DNA of 64,000 bases from Scytolyngbya sp. HA4215-MV1 (GTDB taxonomy: Bacteria; Cyanobacteriota; Cyanobacteriia; Leptolyngbyales; Leptolyngbyaceae). The stretch covers positions 1 through 64,000 of the forward strand of contig JAHHIA010000008.1 of the NCBI GenBank assembly GCA_019359045.1, in the 5' to 3' direction. Numbering within the stretch: position 1 is the stretch's first letter; each line of letters opens with the position of its first letter. A program made the translations under genes and the position numbers. Below the pieces are notes generated by a model. The model was not told the DNA's origin and searched no databases. It worked only from the letters and a program-made list of their open reading frames with translations. Positions 17,853 through 26,830 of the stretch are shown one piece after another.

Positions 17853-18320
17853 CTAGGATGCACCTGCCAGGTCAGCCAGAATTTCTCCAGCATGTCCCTC
17901 TGGTTTAACCTTTTTATAAATCTTCTCAATCCTACCATCGGGATTGATCACGAAGGTATTACGACTGATCCCCATGAACTCTTTGCCCATGAATTTTTTC
18001 AGCCCATAGCTATCGTAGGTGGCAGAAACCTTACCCTCTGCATCAATCAGCAAGGGAAAGGGAAGATTAAATTTGGTAGCAAATTTTTCGTGGGACTTGG
18101 CATCATCGGTATTGATACCCAAAACCACAATGTCTTGATCCTGAAACTCGGTGTAGGCATCTCGAAAGCTACAGGCTTCTTTATTACAGCCAGCGGTATT
18201 GTCACGCGGGTAGAAGTAAAGCACAACTCGCTTGCCCCGCAGGGCTGAAAGGCTTACAAGGTTACCTTTACCATCGGGCAAGCTAAAGTCAGGGGCAATA
18301 TCGCCAATATTGAGGGTCAT
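17853..18320 (-). CDS. bcp: Peroxiredoxin Q/BCP
   Basis: A thiol peroxidase of 155 residues that reduces peroxides with electrons from thioredoxin. It has FYPRDNTAGCNKEACSF: the peroxidatic Cys and a resolving Cys five residues later, the pattern of the PrxQ subgroup. The active-site Thr and Arg are present. A GGAGATAGA site precedes the ATG. Length is typical and there is no signal peptide, so it is cytosolic. Cyanobacteria carry several such PrxQ copies; which one this is cannot be decided. Confidence 0.94.
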   Translation of the reverse strand: MTLNIGDIAPDFSLPDGKGNLVSLSALRGKRVVLYFYPRDNTAGCNKEACSFRDAYTEFQDQDIVVLGINTDDAKSHEKFATKFNLPFPLLIDAEGKVSATYDSYGLKKFMGKEFMGISRNTFVINPDGRIEKIYKKVKPEGHAGEILADLAGAS

Positions 18321-18404
18321 TCTATCTCCGTACTTAGTCTTCTAGATTGGCGTTGCGTTATTGGGTAGTTCTGGCGCGACAGAATATGGGTAGTGCTTCA
18401 AAGG

Positions 18405-18461
18405 TGTTGTTGGTATTTTTGAAAGCTTTGCTCAGCAAAGCTTTCAAAAATACCAACAACA
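18405..18461. repeat. Perfect 28-bp-arm palindrome
   Basis: The left arm 18405-18432 and right arm 18434-18461 are exact reverse complements with a single-base centre (C 18433). The arms begin TGTTGTTGGTATTTTTGAAA. It sits inside the lprI-type pseudogene and its 57-nt length keeps the reading frame. Such a hairpin would be very stable. Confidence 0.9.
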
Positions 18462-18690
18462 TGCCTAGAACATAACCAGAATTGTCACTGTAATCAGCAC
18501 CGGAACGACCATCCCATCGTTCAAAAGCACAGGTGGCATCTCTATACTTGATCCAGGCAAGTTGAGCAACGCTCCGTTGCTGTTGCTTAGCGGTTCCCTG
18601 CAATTGCTTGACGATCTGTTGGTACAACTGATTGAGTTGCTAATCAGCTGAGGCAAACTCCTCAGACGCACAACGATTGATCCCAAGCGT

Positions 18691-18795
18691 AGTGGTCTAT
18701 CAAGACTGTTTTGAGGGATCGAAAACCCTCAAAACATCTCAAAAATGGTTTTTGGAGATTTGAGGGGACACTCAAATCTATCCTGACGGACTAGT
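18691..18795 (-). mobile_element. MITE-like element, copy A, inserted in lprI-type gene
   Basis: About 105 bp with imperfect terminal inverted repeats (minus strand: ACTAGTCCGTCAGGAT at one end; reverse complement of the other end AGTGGTCTATCAAGAC) and internal inverted repeats (TTTTGAGGG...CCCTCAAAA). It encodes nothing. Removing it, with a TA or ACT duplication, restores the continuous DUF1311 reading CQDETT-LGINRC, which shows insertion. A relative with the same ends and core is at 44148-44225. Confidence 0.7.
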
Positions 18796-18958
18796 AGTTT
18801 CATCCTGACAAACGATCGCAGGGTTGGCAACAGCTGGCATTGACTGAGCCAGTTGTGATTGCAAGCGAATCCCCAGCCCCATGAGACAGATGATTGAACG
18901 CTGAGCAATGCTTTGCCATTTCATTCTAGAGATATCCAATAACTGAGAATAATTGACC

Positions 18959-20380
18959 TTATTCCAGACCACTGAGGCAAGTCTGAGCAGCTTGAATGGC
19001 TTGCCTTACCTGGTCGAAGCCGGTGCCTCCATAGCTGTTGCGGGCAGCAACCACTTGGCGAGGCGCGATCGCTTCATAAATATCCGCCTCAAAGGCAGGA
19101 TGAAGGGTTTGCCACTCTGCCAAGGTCAAATCTTTGAGCAACTTACCAGCGGCAAGCGAGGTTTTCACAACTTTGCCCACTAGGTTATAGGCTTCACGGA
19201 AGGGTACGCCTTTGGCAGCGAGATAGTCGGCAACATCTGTAGCGTTGGAGAAATCTTCATTAACCGCTTCAGTCAGACGATCGCGGCGAAACTCCAACCC
19301 CTCTCTGAGCAAGATTGTGGTAGCTTCCAGACAAACCTGCACAGTTTTAACCGCATCAAACAACGCTTCCTTGTCTTCCTGCAAATCTTTGTTATACGCC
19401 AGGGGAAGTCCTTTCATGAGGACTAACATTGCCTGAAGATGCCCAAAAACCCGTCCAGTTTTGCCCCGTACCAGTTCTGGCACATCGGGATTCTTTTTCT
19501 GCGGCATAATGCTGGAGCCAGTAGCACAGCTGTCTTTGAGCGTGACGAAACTAAATTCTTGCGATGCCCACAAGATCACTTCTTCTGACAAACGGCTGAG
19601 GTGCACCATGATGAGGCTAGCGGCGCAGAGAAATTCGATTGCAAAGTCGCGATCGCTGACCCCATCCAGACTATTGGCATAAACGCCGCCAAAGTTGAGC
19701 AGTTCTGCAGTGTAGTGGCGATCAATGGGAAACGTTGTGCCTGCCAGTGCACCCGACCCCAGCGGCGAAACATTGACTCGCTGGTAGATTTCGCCCAGGC
19801 GTTGCCAGTCTCGCTGTGCCATCTGAAAGTACGCCAACAGGTGATGGGCAAGGCTAACGGGTTGTGCTCGTTGCAGGTGGGTGTAGCCAGGAATTAAGGT
19901 TTCGACATGCTGTTCTGCTAAATGCAGCAGCACAGACTGGAAATCGCGAAGTTGCGATCGCAGGTGGGTGATCTGATCACGCAAATATAGACGTGTATCC
20001 GTACCGACCTGGTCATTGCGCGATCGGGCAGTATGGAGCTTTTTACCAACATCTCCCACCAATTCGGTCAGGCGACGTTCCACCGCAAAATGGACATCTT
20101 CGGCATCCACACCGGGATGAAACTGCCCCTGACGATACTCTTGCCGAATTTGCTCCAATCCCTTGACCAATTGTTCACCTTCCTCCGCTGCAATAATGCC
20201 TGTCTTGGCAAGCATTTGAGCATGAGCCTGGGACCCAGTCAGGTCATATTCAATCAATTCAATATCAAACCCAATGCTGGCATTAAAACGCGCGATCGCA
20301 GGGTGCAAAGCAGACTCGAACCGCTGGCTCCAGGTTTTTGCTTCGGTGGTGGTAGCAGATAGATTCAGTTCAGGATTCAT
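18959..20380 (-). CDS. argH: Argininosuccinate lyase
   Basis: ArgH splits argininosuccinate into arginine and fumarate, the last step of arginine synthesis. The 473-residue protein has the fumarase/aspartase signature [12 protein letters not shown] (mobile serine loop), [10 protein letters not shown] and [11 protein letters not shown]. Length is typical. It is followed immediately by the broken lprI-type gene. No strong ribosome-binding site precedes the ATG. Cytosolic; regulation is not visible. Confidence 0.97.
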   Translation of the reverse strand: MNPELNLSATTTEAKTWSQRFESALHPAIARFNASIGFDIELIEYDLTGSQAHAQMLAKTGIIAAEEGEQLVKGLEQIRQEYRQGQFHPGVDAEDVHFAVERRLTELVGDVGKKLHTARSRNDQVGTDTRLYLRDQITHLRSQLRDFQSVLLHLAEQHVETLIPGYTHLQRAQPVSLAHHLLAYFQMAQRDWQRLGEIYQRVNVSPLGSGALAGTTFPIDRHYTAELLNFGGVYANSLDGVSDRDFAIEFLCAASLIMVHLSRLSEEVILWASQEFSFVTLKDSCATGSSIMPQKKNPDVPELVRGKTGRVFGHLQAMLVLMKGLPLAYNKDLQEDKEALFDAVKTVQVCLEATTILLREGLEFRRDRLTEAVNEDFSNATDVADYLAAKGVPFREAYNLVGKVVKTSLAAGKLLKDLTLAEWQTLHPAFEADIYEAIAPRQVVAARNSYGGTGFDQVRQAIQAAQTCLSGLE

Positions 20381-20748
20381 AATTACGAGTTTTGAGTTCT
20401 AAGGCGATTTCTAAGAAAGAGTTACCCCCGGACGGGGCATGAACCTGACGCACTTGCACACGATGGATAAGGTGTCGGCAATTTATTTTCTGGAAATCTC
20501 CTAAGTTTTGAGTTTTGAGCTTTGAATTTCAGTAGCTTGCCACTCAAAACTCAAAACTCGCCCCTCAACATTTCTAAGGAACGAGAATAAAGGCAACCAA
20601 TCTCTTTTCAGAGGCAAGTCTAGCAAGCCCTCCCAGTTTTTCAGGCAACATCGACTTCAGAGAGGAGCCTCCTACAGGAAAATCCTCTCTGGAGGAAACA
20701 ATGCCCTAGTCTCCACAGTTCAGGTCACCAGGGACGAACAATGCAATC
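20381..20748. other. Intergenic region with two hairpins, no gene
   Basis: No credible coding frame. It holds the 16-bp inverted repeat at 20504-20558 and a second 9-bp stem (CAGAGAGGA/TCCTCTCTG, 20658-20691, 16-nt loop) downstream of the small membrane protein gene on the minus strand. Confidence 0.6.
20504..20558. repeat. Inverted repeat AGTTTTGAGTTTTGAG
   Basis: A perfect 16-bp inverted repeat (20504-20519 and 20543-20558) with a 23-nt loop. ACTCAAAAC-type units recur at gene borders elsewhere in the window (for example near 20386, 13600 and 56001), which suggests a dispersed REP-like family. Confidence 0.75.
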
Positions 20749-20988
20749 TTAGGCTGCTGTCACGCTCCGCAACAAATACCCCAGGACAAATCCAATAATC
20801 ATTGCCCACAATTGCCCCGATTTCACAAAATTATTGAAGCCCTTTTGTAGGTCTCCCATAATGTCTTGATTGAAATATTGAGCCAAAACTGTCCAATCTG
20901 CGTTCCAGACCAGATCGCGTGCTGCATCACTCCAATGGGTCAAAATAGCAAACCAGGCAGTCAGTTCCGGCATCACGGTCATGTCCAT
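20749..20988 (-). CDS. Small conserved membrane protein
   Basis: A 79-residue protein: MDMTVMPELTAWFAILTHWS, an amphipathic middle (DIMGDLQKGFNNFVKSG) and one C-terminal membrane segment (LWAMIIGFVLGYLLRSV). I do not recognise the family; it looks like a cyanobacterial conserved hypothetical. ATG 20988 is preferred because GAGGAG lies about 9 nt upstream; ATG 20994 would add two residues and is closer to the site. It would sit in a membrane by its C-terminal segment. Neighbours give no functional clue. Confidence 0.65.
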   Translation of the reverse strand: MDMTVMPELTAWFAILTHWSDAARDLVWNADWTVLAQYFNQDIMGDLQKGFNNFVKSGQLWAMIIGFVLGYLLRSVTAA

Positions 20989-21194
20989 TCTCATTCTCTC
21001 CTCAGGCGAATTTCGTTCTTGGAGGCGATTTAGCCTCAACCAGCACTCTTCTTAGCACAAAGCGAATAGCGTTACTAGGGGAAGCTGGCATTTTGCAGTA
21101 ATTCTCAATTGAAAGCAAGTCCAGCGAGGCTTGTCAGACGACAGGGGCAAGTGGACTCTGCGTCTGCAAGATTACCAGGACTATCTAGTCAGTC

Positions 21195-22637
21195 TCAAGG
21201 GGCTATCGCATCGGATTGAATCTGCATCACGATCAGGGTCATGTCGTCGGCGTTACGAGTGTTGGGTTCAGAAAAGTTCTGCACTTGAGTAAAGAGATAC
21301 TCCAGGATGGCTTGGGGACCTTTGCAATGCTGACATGCCCATTGGAATGCCTGGGTCAGGTTTTCTTCGTCGAAGCGATCGCCATGCTGGTTTGCAGCAT
21401 CGGTAAAGCCATCGGTGTAATAAATTAACGTATCGCTAGGGTGGAGATAGACCTGAGCATCTTGATATTGGGTATCCGCATCTAACCCAATTAACATGCC
21501 CAACGTATCCAATCGTTTAATCGTGTTGGTGGCTGCTTGCCATAGTAAAGGAGGGTTATGGGCAGCGTTGCTATAGGAAAGAATACGAGTCTTGGGGTCG
21601 TATTCTGAATAGAACAGGGTAACAAAGCGATTAGAGTTTTCCAGATCGGCATACATGACCCGGTTCAAGTGTTGCAAGATCCGGGCAGGCGAATGCCCGT
21701 TTAGCACCTCTGCACGCAACATGCCTCGCGTCATGGTCATAATCAGTCCAGCGGGAACGCCTTTGCCCATGACATCGCCGATCGCTAGACTCCATCGCCC
21801 CGACTCCAACCCTTCTTCGCGTTTTGATCGCACCTGATCATAGCTGGCAGGGATGAAATCATAGTAATCTCCCCCCACACGATTCGCCGTTTTACACCGA
21901 GCCGCTAACTCGATACCTTCTATTTTGGGACATTGACGCGGCAACAACCGAAGCTGAATTTCTGCACCAATTTCTAACTCGCGATCAAGGCGTTCTTTCT
22001 TACGGAGTTCAACCGTGAGTTCATCATTTTCGATCGCCACAGCCGTCTGGTCTGCCACTAACCGCACCAGTTTTTGCCGGGTTTCTGTCCAGACATATTC
22101 GGGATCGCGACTGAAAACATAGAGTCGTCCTCGCTCAGCATTTTTGACCAAAATTGCTGTGCCAAACAACTGAATCTCAGTGCCCAGGTAATGGCTGATT
22201 TGATGATCGAGGGCAGCCGTCACGGCAGGTGTCAACGCCCCTGATTCATCTGTCGCCGCTGTCACCGAAGATGCCGTAATCTGGCGAGTTGCAGATTCTA
22301 AAGCTCGACGCAAATCTTGGCTCCAATGGCTATCTTGACAATGCAGTCGCTCTAGCCTGATCTGCCCATTGGGCTTATAAAGAATGAGTGCGCCTCCATC
22401 CGAATCAGTCACCCGACTTGCCATCAAGGGAATGAGTTCCAAAAACTGATTCAGATTGTTAAAACTGCGCAGAGCAAAACCCAGAGAACTCAGTAAATCT
22501 TGAATTTTGTGCTGTTCCCGATTCAGACGAGCCACCAGTTCCTTAAGGGCAAAAACTGGTGTAATCTCTGGCGAAGCACCACTTCCGGTGCGATCGGGTG
22601 GCTGAGATGGCTGTCTGGGAAACGGCACAGCAGTCAT
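21195..22637 (-). CDS. GAF-like/PP2C SpoIIE-type serine phosphatase
   Basis: A protein of about 480 residues. The N-terminal half is a GAF-like sensory domain (LLSSLGFALRSFNNLNQF, then DGGALILYKPNGQI). A coiled linker (RKKERLDRELEIGAEIQLRLLP) leads to an RsbU/SpoIIE phosphatase with metal-binding motifs GGDYYDF, AIGDVMGKGVPAGL and IYYTDGFTDA. Such enzymes dephosphorylate STAS-domain anti-anti-sigma factors in partner switching; no STAS or anti-sigma gene is next to it. ATG 22637 (MTAVPFPRQ) is chosen over an upstream start at 22739 that adds a non-conserved stretch. It is divergent from the lipoxygenase gene. Confidence 0.9.
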   Translation of the reverse strand: MTAVPFPRQPSQPPDRTGSGASPEITPVFALKELVARLNREQHKIQDLLSSLGFALRSFNNLNQFLELIPLMASRVTDSDGGALILYKPNGQIRLERLHCQDSHWSQDLRRALESATRQITASSVTAATDESGALTPAVTAALDHQISHYLGTEIQLFGTAILVKNAERGRLYVFSRDPEYVWTETRQKLVRLVADQTAVAIENDELTVELRKKERLDRELEIGAEIQLRLLPRQCPKIEGIELAARCKTANRVGGDYYDFIPASYDQVRSKREEGLESGRWSLAIGDVMGKGVPAGLIMTMTRGMLRAEVLNGHSPARILQHLNRVMYADLENSNRFVTLFYSEYDPKTRILSYSNAAHNPPLLWQAATNTIKRLDTLGMLIGLDADTQYQDAQVYLHPSDTLIYYTDGFTDAANQHGDRFDEENLTQAFQWACQHCKGPQAILEYLFTQVQNFSEPNTRNADDMTLIVMQIQSDAIAP

Positions 22638-23177
22638 TAGAAGAAAAATAAATTGACCAGACTGAACAGCGATCTGGGAACTCCAGAACACCCTTTGAGG
22701 ATTGCTTGATTGAGGGTGATTGGAAGCATAGCTTAGCACTGTTTTAGGAAGAGAGCTTGAACAATTTGTAGCAAAATCCAGATTTTCTTAGAGAACTCAT
22801 TATTCTTAGAAATCCAGTAAAGCGCTGCGTTCTCCGATCACGACTGATAAGTCTGCAAATTAGTGATCCCCCTTTAGCCAGAGACCTGCGCTATCTTCTT
22901 TTGTGCCCCGATCGTAGCGAACTGGCTAGCAACCAGCGTGATCAGCTTTACTAGTTTGGGTGATTTGCCCCTTTTCTGGTAGCAGCTACATTAGAAAAGT
23001 CGCCAAGTTGCAAAATGACCCAGGCACTCTAGGCAGTTTTCTTTGCAATGGGTTAAAATCCAGATTTCAAATTTTTATGTCGCCGAAGCGATGCGATCGC
23101 TGAAACATTGCTCAACCTTTTAGTTTTTAATTGGCTCGAAAGACTGGACTTCCACAGCCCTTTACCCCCCATTGTTT
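22638..23177. other. Divergent intergenic region
   Basis: A 540-nt non-coding stretch (less if the upstream phosphatase start is used) between the phosphatase and the lipoxygenase. It must hold both promoters. I found no strong hairpin, repeat or RNA motif. Confidence 0.4.
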
Positions 23178-25154
23178 ATGGCTTTCTATACTCCTCCCTC
23201 CCGGCAACAAGGTCTGTATCGTTATACCCCGAAATATCTGAAGCGCGGCGGTCCTTCCCGCTTATTTCCAGCCGTGGGTGAAGATGGTACTCTGCGTTTT
23301 TTGATGAGAGAACTTCGTCAGGCGTTAATTAAGCGGGGGCAATTGTCAGAGCCTGTGAGTCTCATGTTGCAACAAGTAGACACCACACTGACCAAACTGG
23401 ATGATCAGTGGAATGTCTTGGGCACTTTACTGGTCGATTGGCAAATCTTTCAGTCTCCTTGGCTCAACTTTGCCCTGCCTCCAGGAGAGCAGTTTGACGT
23501 CGTTTATATCAGCGATCGCAAAAAAATGGCACAAGTGTTAGTCGCTGCCAGAAAAGCTGCCCGAGGTGAGCATCCAGACGAGTTGACAGAAACGCTAACG
23601 AAACTTTTTGCACCAGTCCCCGCTCGCCCACCCGCTCCACCTAATTTGGCTGCATTCTATCGAACTCTAGAACAACAGGGACGACATCGTCCGCGAGTCA
23701 TGGCGGTACATGAACGGGATGGGGGGCTAAGCGATCGCGAGTTTGCTCGACAACGTCTGGCAGGCACCAACCCCATGATTTTGCATCGGGTGCGTGGAGC
23801 CGAACAAGAGATACTTCAACCTTGGGCAACTCAACCGTCTTACCTACTGGCAACTGGAGAAACCATTCATCTTACCGAAGCCGCTGCTCAAAATCGCCTC
23901 TTTCTTGCCGAATATCCCTTACTCAGCGCCCTAACCCAAACCGATCTCCAAGCTGGCAGATATGTCGGTAGCCCTCGCGCCTTGTTCTTTCGCTCCGAGC
24001 AGGGACTTTACCCCGTGTTGGTACAGCTAGAACCGGGCGGCAAAGTCTTTACCCCGGATGGGCAAACTGATGACTGGGTTCGCGCCAAACTCTACACCCA
24101 AATTGCCGATGTTACCCATCATGAGTTGATTGACCACCTGTGTCATACGCACCTGAGTATGGAGGCGTTTGCCATTGCGACCCCCCGCCAACTCCCCCCC
24201 ACGCATCCGCTTTCTCAGTTGCTGCTGCCCCACTTTAAGTTTCTGCTGGCAATTAATAACCGGGGAAATAAAATTTTGTTAGCCGAAGGAGCCGCGATCG
24301 ACTCGCTGCTGGCACCGCTGGGCTCTGTGGCAATGGAGCTGATGAACCGTGCTTTCCGGAACCGCACTTTCCAGGACTATGGGTTGCCTAACAACATACA
24401 GCAGCGGGGACTGGAAGCCGAATTTTTGCCAGAGTTTGCCTATCGGGATGATGCTAGCCTGCTGTGGCAGGCGATCGAAGACTATGCCGCTGCCTTTCTA
24501 AAACGCTATTACCCCACTGACCAAGCCGTGCAGCAAGACCCCTACCTGCAAGCCTGGGCAGCAGAACTGGGTGCACCCCTCAACACCCGTCCCTTAAATG
24601 AATTTCCTACCTTACCTGCTTGGGTACCGTCTGACCTGGCAGCTCAGGTTGGCTTAGCCCTGACAACCGAAGATTTGCCCAATCATCCCCGTATCCCTGG
24701 TTTCCCAACCCCAGAGGCACCAGGCACCATCACCAGCCTGCAACAATTAATCGCGATTGCAACCAGAATCATTTTTATCTGTGGTCCCCAACATGCCGCT
24801 GTCAATTTCAGCCAGTTTGATTACATCGGCTATACAGCCAACGCCCCCATGGCAGCCTATGTCCGACCAGAAACCAGTGCAACCCTCGACCAATTCTTAC
24901 CTTCAGAAGAACAAAAACTCAAACAAACAGAGTTGACCTTCGCCCTCAGTGGCATCATCTGGAGTCGATTGGGTAATGAGAAATTCATCCGTTTCTCTCA
25001 TGAAAGCGATCGCCAAATCCTGCGAGCGTTTCAGCATCGTCTAGCCGACATCGAAACCGAAATCCAAACCCGCAACCAGCAACGTTTGCAAAAAGACGGC
25101 ATCGATTACCCCTATCTGTTGCCCTCGCAAATTCCAAATAGCATCAATATCTAA
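23178..25154 (+). CDS. Lipoxygenase
   Basis: Lipoxygenases add O2 to polyunsaturated fatty acids to form hydroperoxides. The 658-residue protein carries the full iron-ligand set: H-x4-H in HHELIDHLCHTH (about residues 313-325), QHAAVNF with His and Asn (near 540), and a C-terminal Ile (SINI). It also has the family patterns HPLSQLLLPHF and ANAPMAAYVRP. No N-terminal PLAT domain is evident; the first ~150 residues resemble those of other bacterial or cyanobacterial forms. No signal peptide is seen, so it is probably cytosolic. ATG 23178 is preferred to TTG 23172. Product regiospecificity cannot be predicted here. No oxylipin partner gene is adjacent. Confidence 0.93.
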   Translation: MAFYTPPSRQQGLYRYTPKYLKRGGPSRLFPAVGEDGTLRFLMRELRQALIKRGQLSEPVSLMLQQVDTTLTKLDDQWNVLGTLLVDWQIFQSPWLNFALPPGEQFDVVYISDRKKMAQVLVAARKAARGEHPDELTETLTKLFAPVPARPPAPPNLAAFYRTLEQQGRHRPRVMAVHERDGGLSDREFARQRLAGTNPMILHRVRGAEQEILQPWATQPSYLLATGETIHLTEAAAQNRLFLAEYPLLSALTQTDLQAGRYVGSPRALFFRSEQGLYPVLVQLEPGGKVFTPDGQTDDWVRAKLYTQIADVTHHELIDHLCHTHLSMEAFAIATPRQLPPTHPLSQLLLPHFKFLLAINNRGNKILLAEGAAIDSLLAPLGSVAMELMNRAFRNRTFQDYGLPNNIQQRGLEAEFLPEFAYRDDASLLWQAIEDYAAAFLKRYYPTDQAVQQDPYLQAWAAELGAPLNTRPLNEFPTLPAWVPSDLAAQVGLALTTEDLPNHPRIPGFPTPEAPGTITSLQQLIAIATRIIFICGPQHAAVNFSQFDYIGYTANAPMAAYVRPETSATLDQFLPSEEQKLKQTELTFALSGIIWSRLGNEKFIRFSHESDRQILRAFQHRLADIETEIQTRNQQRLQKDGIDYPYLLPSQIPNSINI

Positions 25155-25488
25155 ATCCAATCAGTCTCAAAGGAGGGGAGGAGAGGCAAAGCAAGGAACG
25201 CCAGAAAAAAGGTAGGACTGATACAAGCTGCCATCCTATGAGGCTCAATAGAGGACGACTGCCCCCAACCGCTGAAAGGCATCGCCTTTAAGAAGCGTTT
25301 CCTAAACGAAGCATGGTAACGAGAAATCATGTCCTCTACTCCTCCTCACCCCACTGCTTCACTCCTTCGCCCCTCTACTCCTTTACCCCTTCCTCAAACC
25401 AAAAAAAAGCCCGACCAAAGCCGGACTTGAGCACTCTCTCTGAAAATTACTTGAAATATTTTGAAATTAGTCACTAAAAGAAATGGGC
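25155..25488. other. Intergenic region with small hairpins and psb30 terminator
   Basis: It contains two consecutive small hairpins (AAAGGC-ATC-GCCTTT and CGTTT-CCT-AAACG, about 25276-25306) just after the lipoxygenase and the psb30 terminator at 25401-25428. No coding frame is credible. Confidence 0.5.
25401..25428 (-). terminator. Intrinsic terminator of psb30
   Basis: On the minus strand an 8-bp stem with two G-U pairs (AGTCCGGC/GTCGGGCT, loop TTTG) is followed by a run of eight T. Confidence 0.75.
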
Positions 25489-25629
25489 TTACAGATTGCC
25501 ACCACGGAAGGCTAGCAAAAAGATCACGACAGGACCTGCAATTACAATGAGCGCCAACATGGTGAGTTGCGCGATCGCTTCCCAATTAATTCCAGCAATG
25601 ACATTTAAAATGCCGTCTAATATCTCCAT
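25489..25629 (-). CDS. psb30: Photosystem II protein Psb30 (Ycf12)
   Basis: A 46-residue single-span protein: MEILDGILNVIAGINWEAIA, then QLTMLALIVIAGPVVIFLL and the end AFRGGNL. This matches Psb30/Ycf12, a small PSII core subunit that stabilises the complex in the thylakoid. A GGGAGGG site lies a few bases before the ATG, and a good intrinsic terminator follows. It stands alone, divergent from the cysteine-cluster gene. Confidence 0.93.
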   Translation of the reverse strand: MEILDGILNVIAGINWEAIAQLTMLALIVIAGPVVIFLLAFRGGNL

Positions 25630-25781
25630 CTGCCCTCCCAAACTAGCCAGTTGAAACTACCATTGATTGTAATAATCGAAATTATTCTATCTGGATCGCA
25701 GCCCCAATCTTAAGAGAGTTTGCAAAACTTTAAGAAGAATCCGCAACAATCCTTTGCTTTTATCATTTGGAATGTTTACCT

Positions 25782-26132
25782 ATGCCAACCTGGCGTTGTG
25801 TCAAGCAGTGTGGAGCTTGTTGCCATCTCGATCCGACGGATCGTCCCGATTTGGGGGAATATCTTCTGCCCCAAGAATTAGAGCTTTACTTGAGCCTGGT
25901 GGGGGAAGATGGCTGGTGTGTGCATTTTGATCAGGACAGTCGCGAGTGTGGTATCTACGCGCACCGTCCCCAATTTTGTCGGGTACAGGCAGATACCTTT
26001 GGCGAAATGTATGGTATTGAGCCTGAAGAGCTGAACGATTTTGCGATCGAATGCTGTCGCCAACAAATCGAAGGGGTTTACGGCGATCTCAGTCTAGAAA
26101 TGCTGCGCTTCGATCGTGAAATTGGTTTCTAA
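25782..26132 (+). CDS. YkgJ-family cysteine-cluster protein
   Basis: A 116-residue protein with the metal-binding pattern of the YkgJ family: CVKQCGACCHLD near the start, then CGIYAHRPQFCRV and the late ECCRQQ. The Cys residues probably bind zinc or an iron-sulfur cluster. Function is unknown in general. ATG 25782 is chosen; an upstream TTG at 25767 would add five residues. It is divergent from psb30, an arrangement that could reflect a link to PSII, but that is only positional. Confidence 0.88.
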   Translation: MPTWRCVKQCGACCHLDPTDRPDLGEYLLPQELELYLSLVGEDGWCVHFDQDSRECGIYAHRPQFCRVQADTFGEMYGIEPEELNDFAIECCRQQIEGVYGDLSLEMLRFDREIGF

Positions 26133-26326
26133 GGAGCGAATGTCCGGTCAAGGCAAAATTAGGGATGGTACAGCCTTTTGCTCAAGTTCTGATCAGGAGG
26201 CTCCCTCTGTTAAGCCATCCAAAAGCAAGCTGACAGCCTATTCGTGACTTCTACAATTTCCTGACAAATTCATTGCATTTTCCAGGAGAGTCGCAGATAA
26301 TGAAAAGAAAATGAAAGCTTTTTTGA

Positions 26327-26830
26327 GTGGTCTTGACTGTGACTTTCTCCCCAATTTCTGAACGTATTGGCGCTCCATCGATTTCAGACCTGCCTGAGCC
26401 AATGCTTGCTCCTGCTCCAGCAGATTCTGCTGATACCACCTTGATTATTGAGGATACTCGATCGCCCAATGCGCTTCATGAGTGGGTAGAGTCCTCGGAC
26501 GCAGCCATTCAGACGCCGGGCAAACAGCCATCAGCAGATAAAAAACATGTTTTTTTCAACGTGTTTCTCTCAACTTTCTTCACCATCTTTTTGGCAGAAC
26601 TAGGAGACAAAACTCAGATTGCTACCTTGCTGATGAGTGCTGAATCCCACGCCCCATGGATTGTGTTTGCAGGCGCAGCCACAGCCTTGATAGCCACCAG
26701 CCTCATTGGGGTTTTGGTGGGTCACTGGCTATCCAGCCGTCTGTCTCCCAAAACGCTAGATAATACAGCTGGCATGACATTGCTCATGGTTTCGGTGTTG
26801 CTGACCTGGGATGTATTGGGAGGATCATAG
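26327..26830 (+). CDS. GDT1/UPF0016 half-transporter, first of a pair
   Basis: A 167-residue protein. About 75 residues of variable, probably cytosolic N terminus precede a three-helix half of the GDT1/UPF0016 family with the signature ELGDKTQIATLL. Family members move Mn2+ or Ca2+ out of the cytosol (Mnx in Synechocystis is a full-length one). This half-size protein should pair with the next gene's product. The start is uncertain: GTG 26327, TTG 26333 and GTG 26339 are all possible and none has a clear ribosome-binding site. The stop (26828-26830) directly abuts the next ATG. Confidence 0.88.
   Translation: MVLTVTFSPISERIGAPSISDLPEPMLAPAPADSADTTLIIEDTRSPNALHEWVESSDAAIQTPGKQPSADKKHVFFNVFLSTFFTIFLAELGDKTQIATLLMSAESHAPWIVFAGAATALIATSLIGVLVGHWLSSRLSPKTLDNTAGMTLLMVSVLLTWDVLGGS

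Larger units (their letters stand above)
18358..18924 (-). pseudogene. LprI-type (DUF1311) secreted protein gene, broken
   Basis: On the minus strand, pieces of one gene can be joined. The start at 18924 gives a signal-peptide-like stretch (MKWQSIAQRSIICLMGLG..LAQSM) and ANPAIVCQDETT. A 105-bp repeat element then interrupts it (18691-18795). After it the frame resumes as LGINRCASEEFASAD, meets TAG at 18640-18642, and continues QLNQLYQQIVKQLQG..AWIKYRDATCAFERWDG. That matches DUF1311 proteins (Cys pairs, LNxxY, RDxxC), which include lysozyme inhibitor LprI. Near the C terminus a perfect 57-nt palindrome (18405-18461) is inserted in frame. The remainder reads ..IFCRARTTQ and ends at 18358. Three separate lesions make it a pseudogene. 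It lies downstream of argH. Confidence 0.75.
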
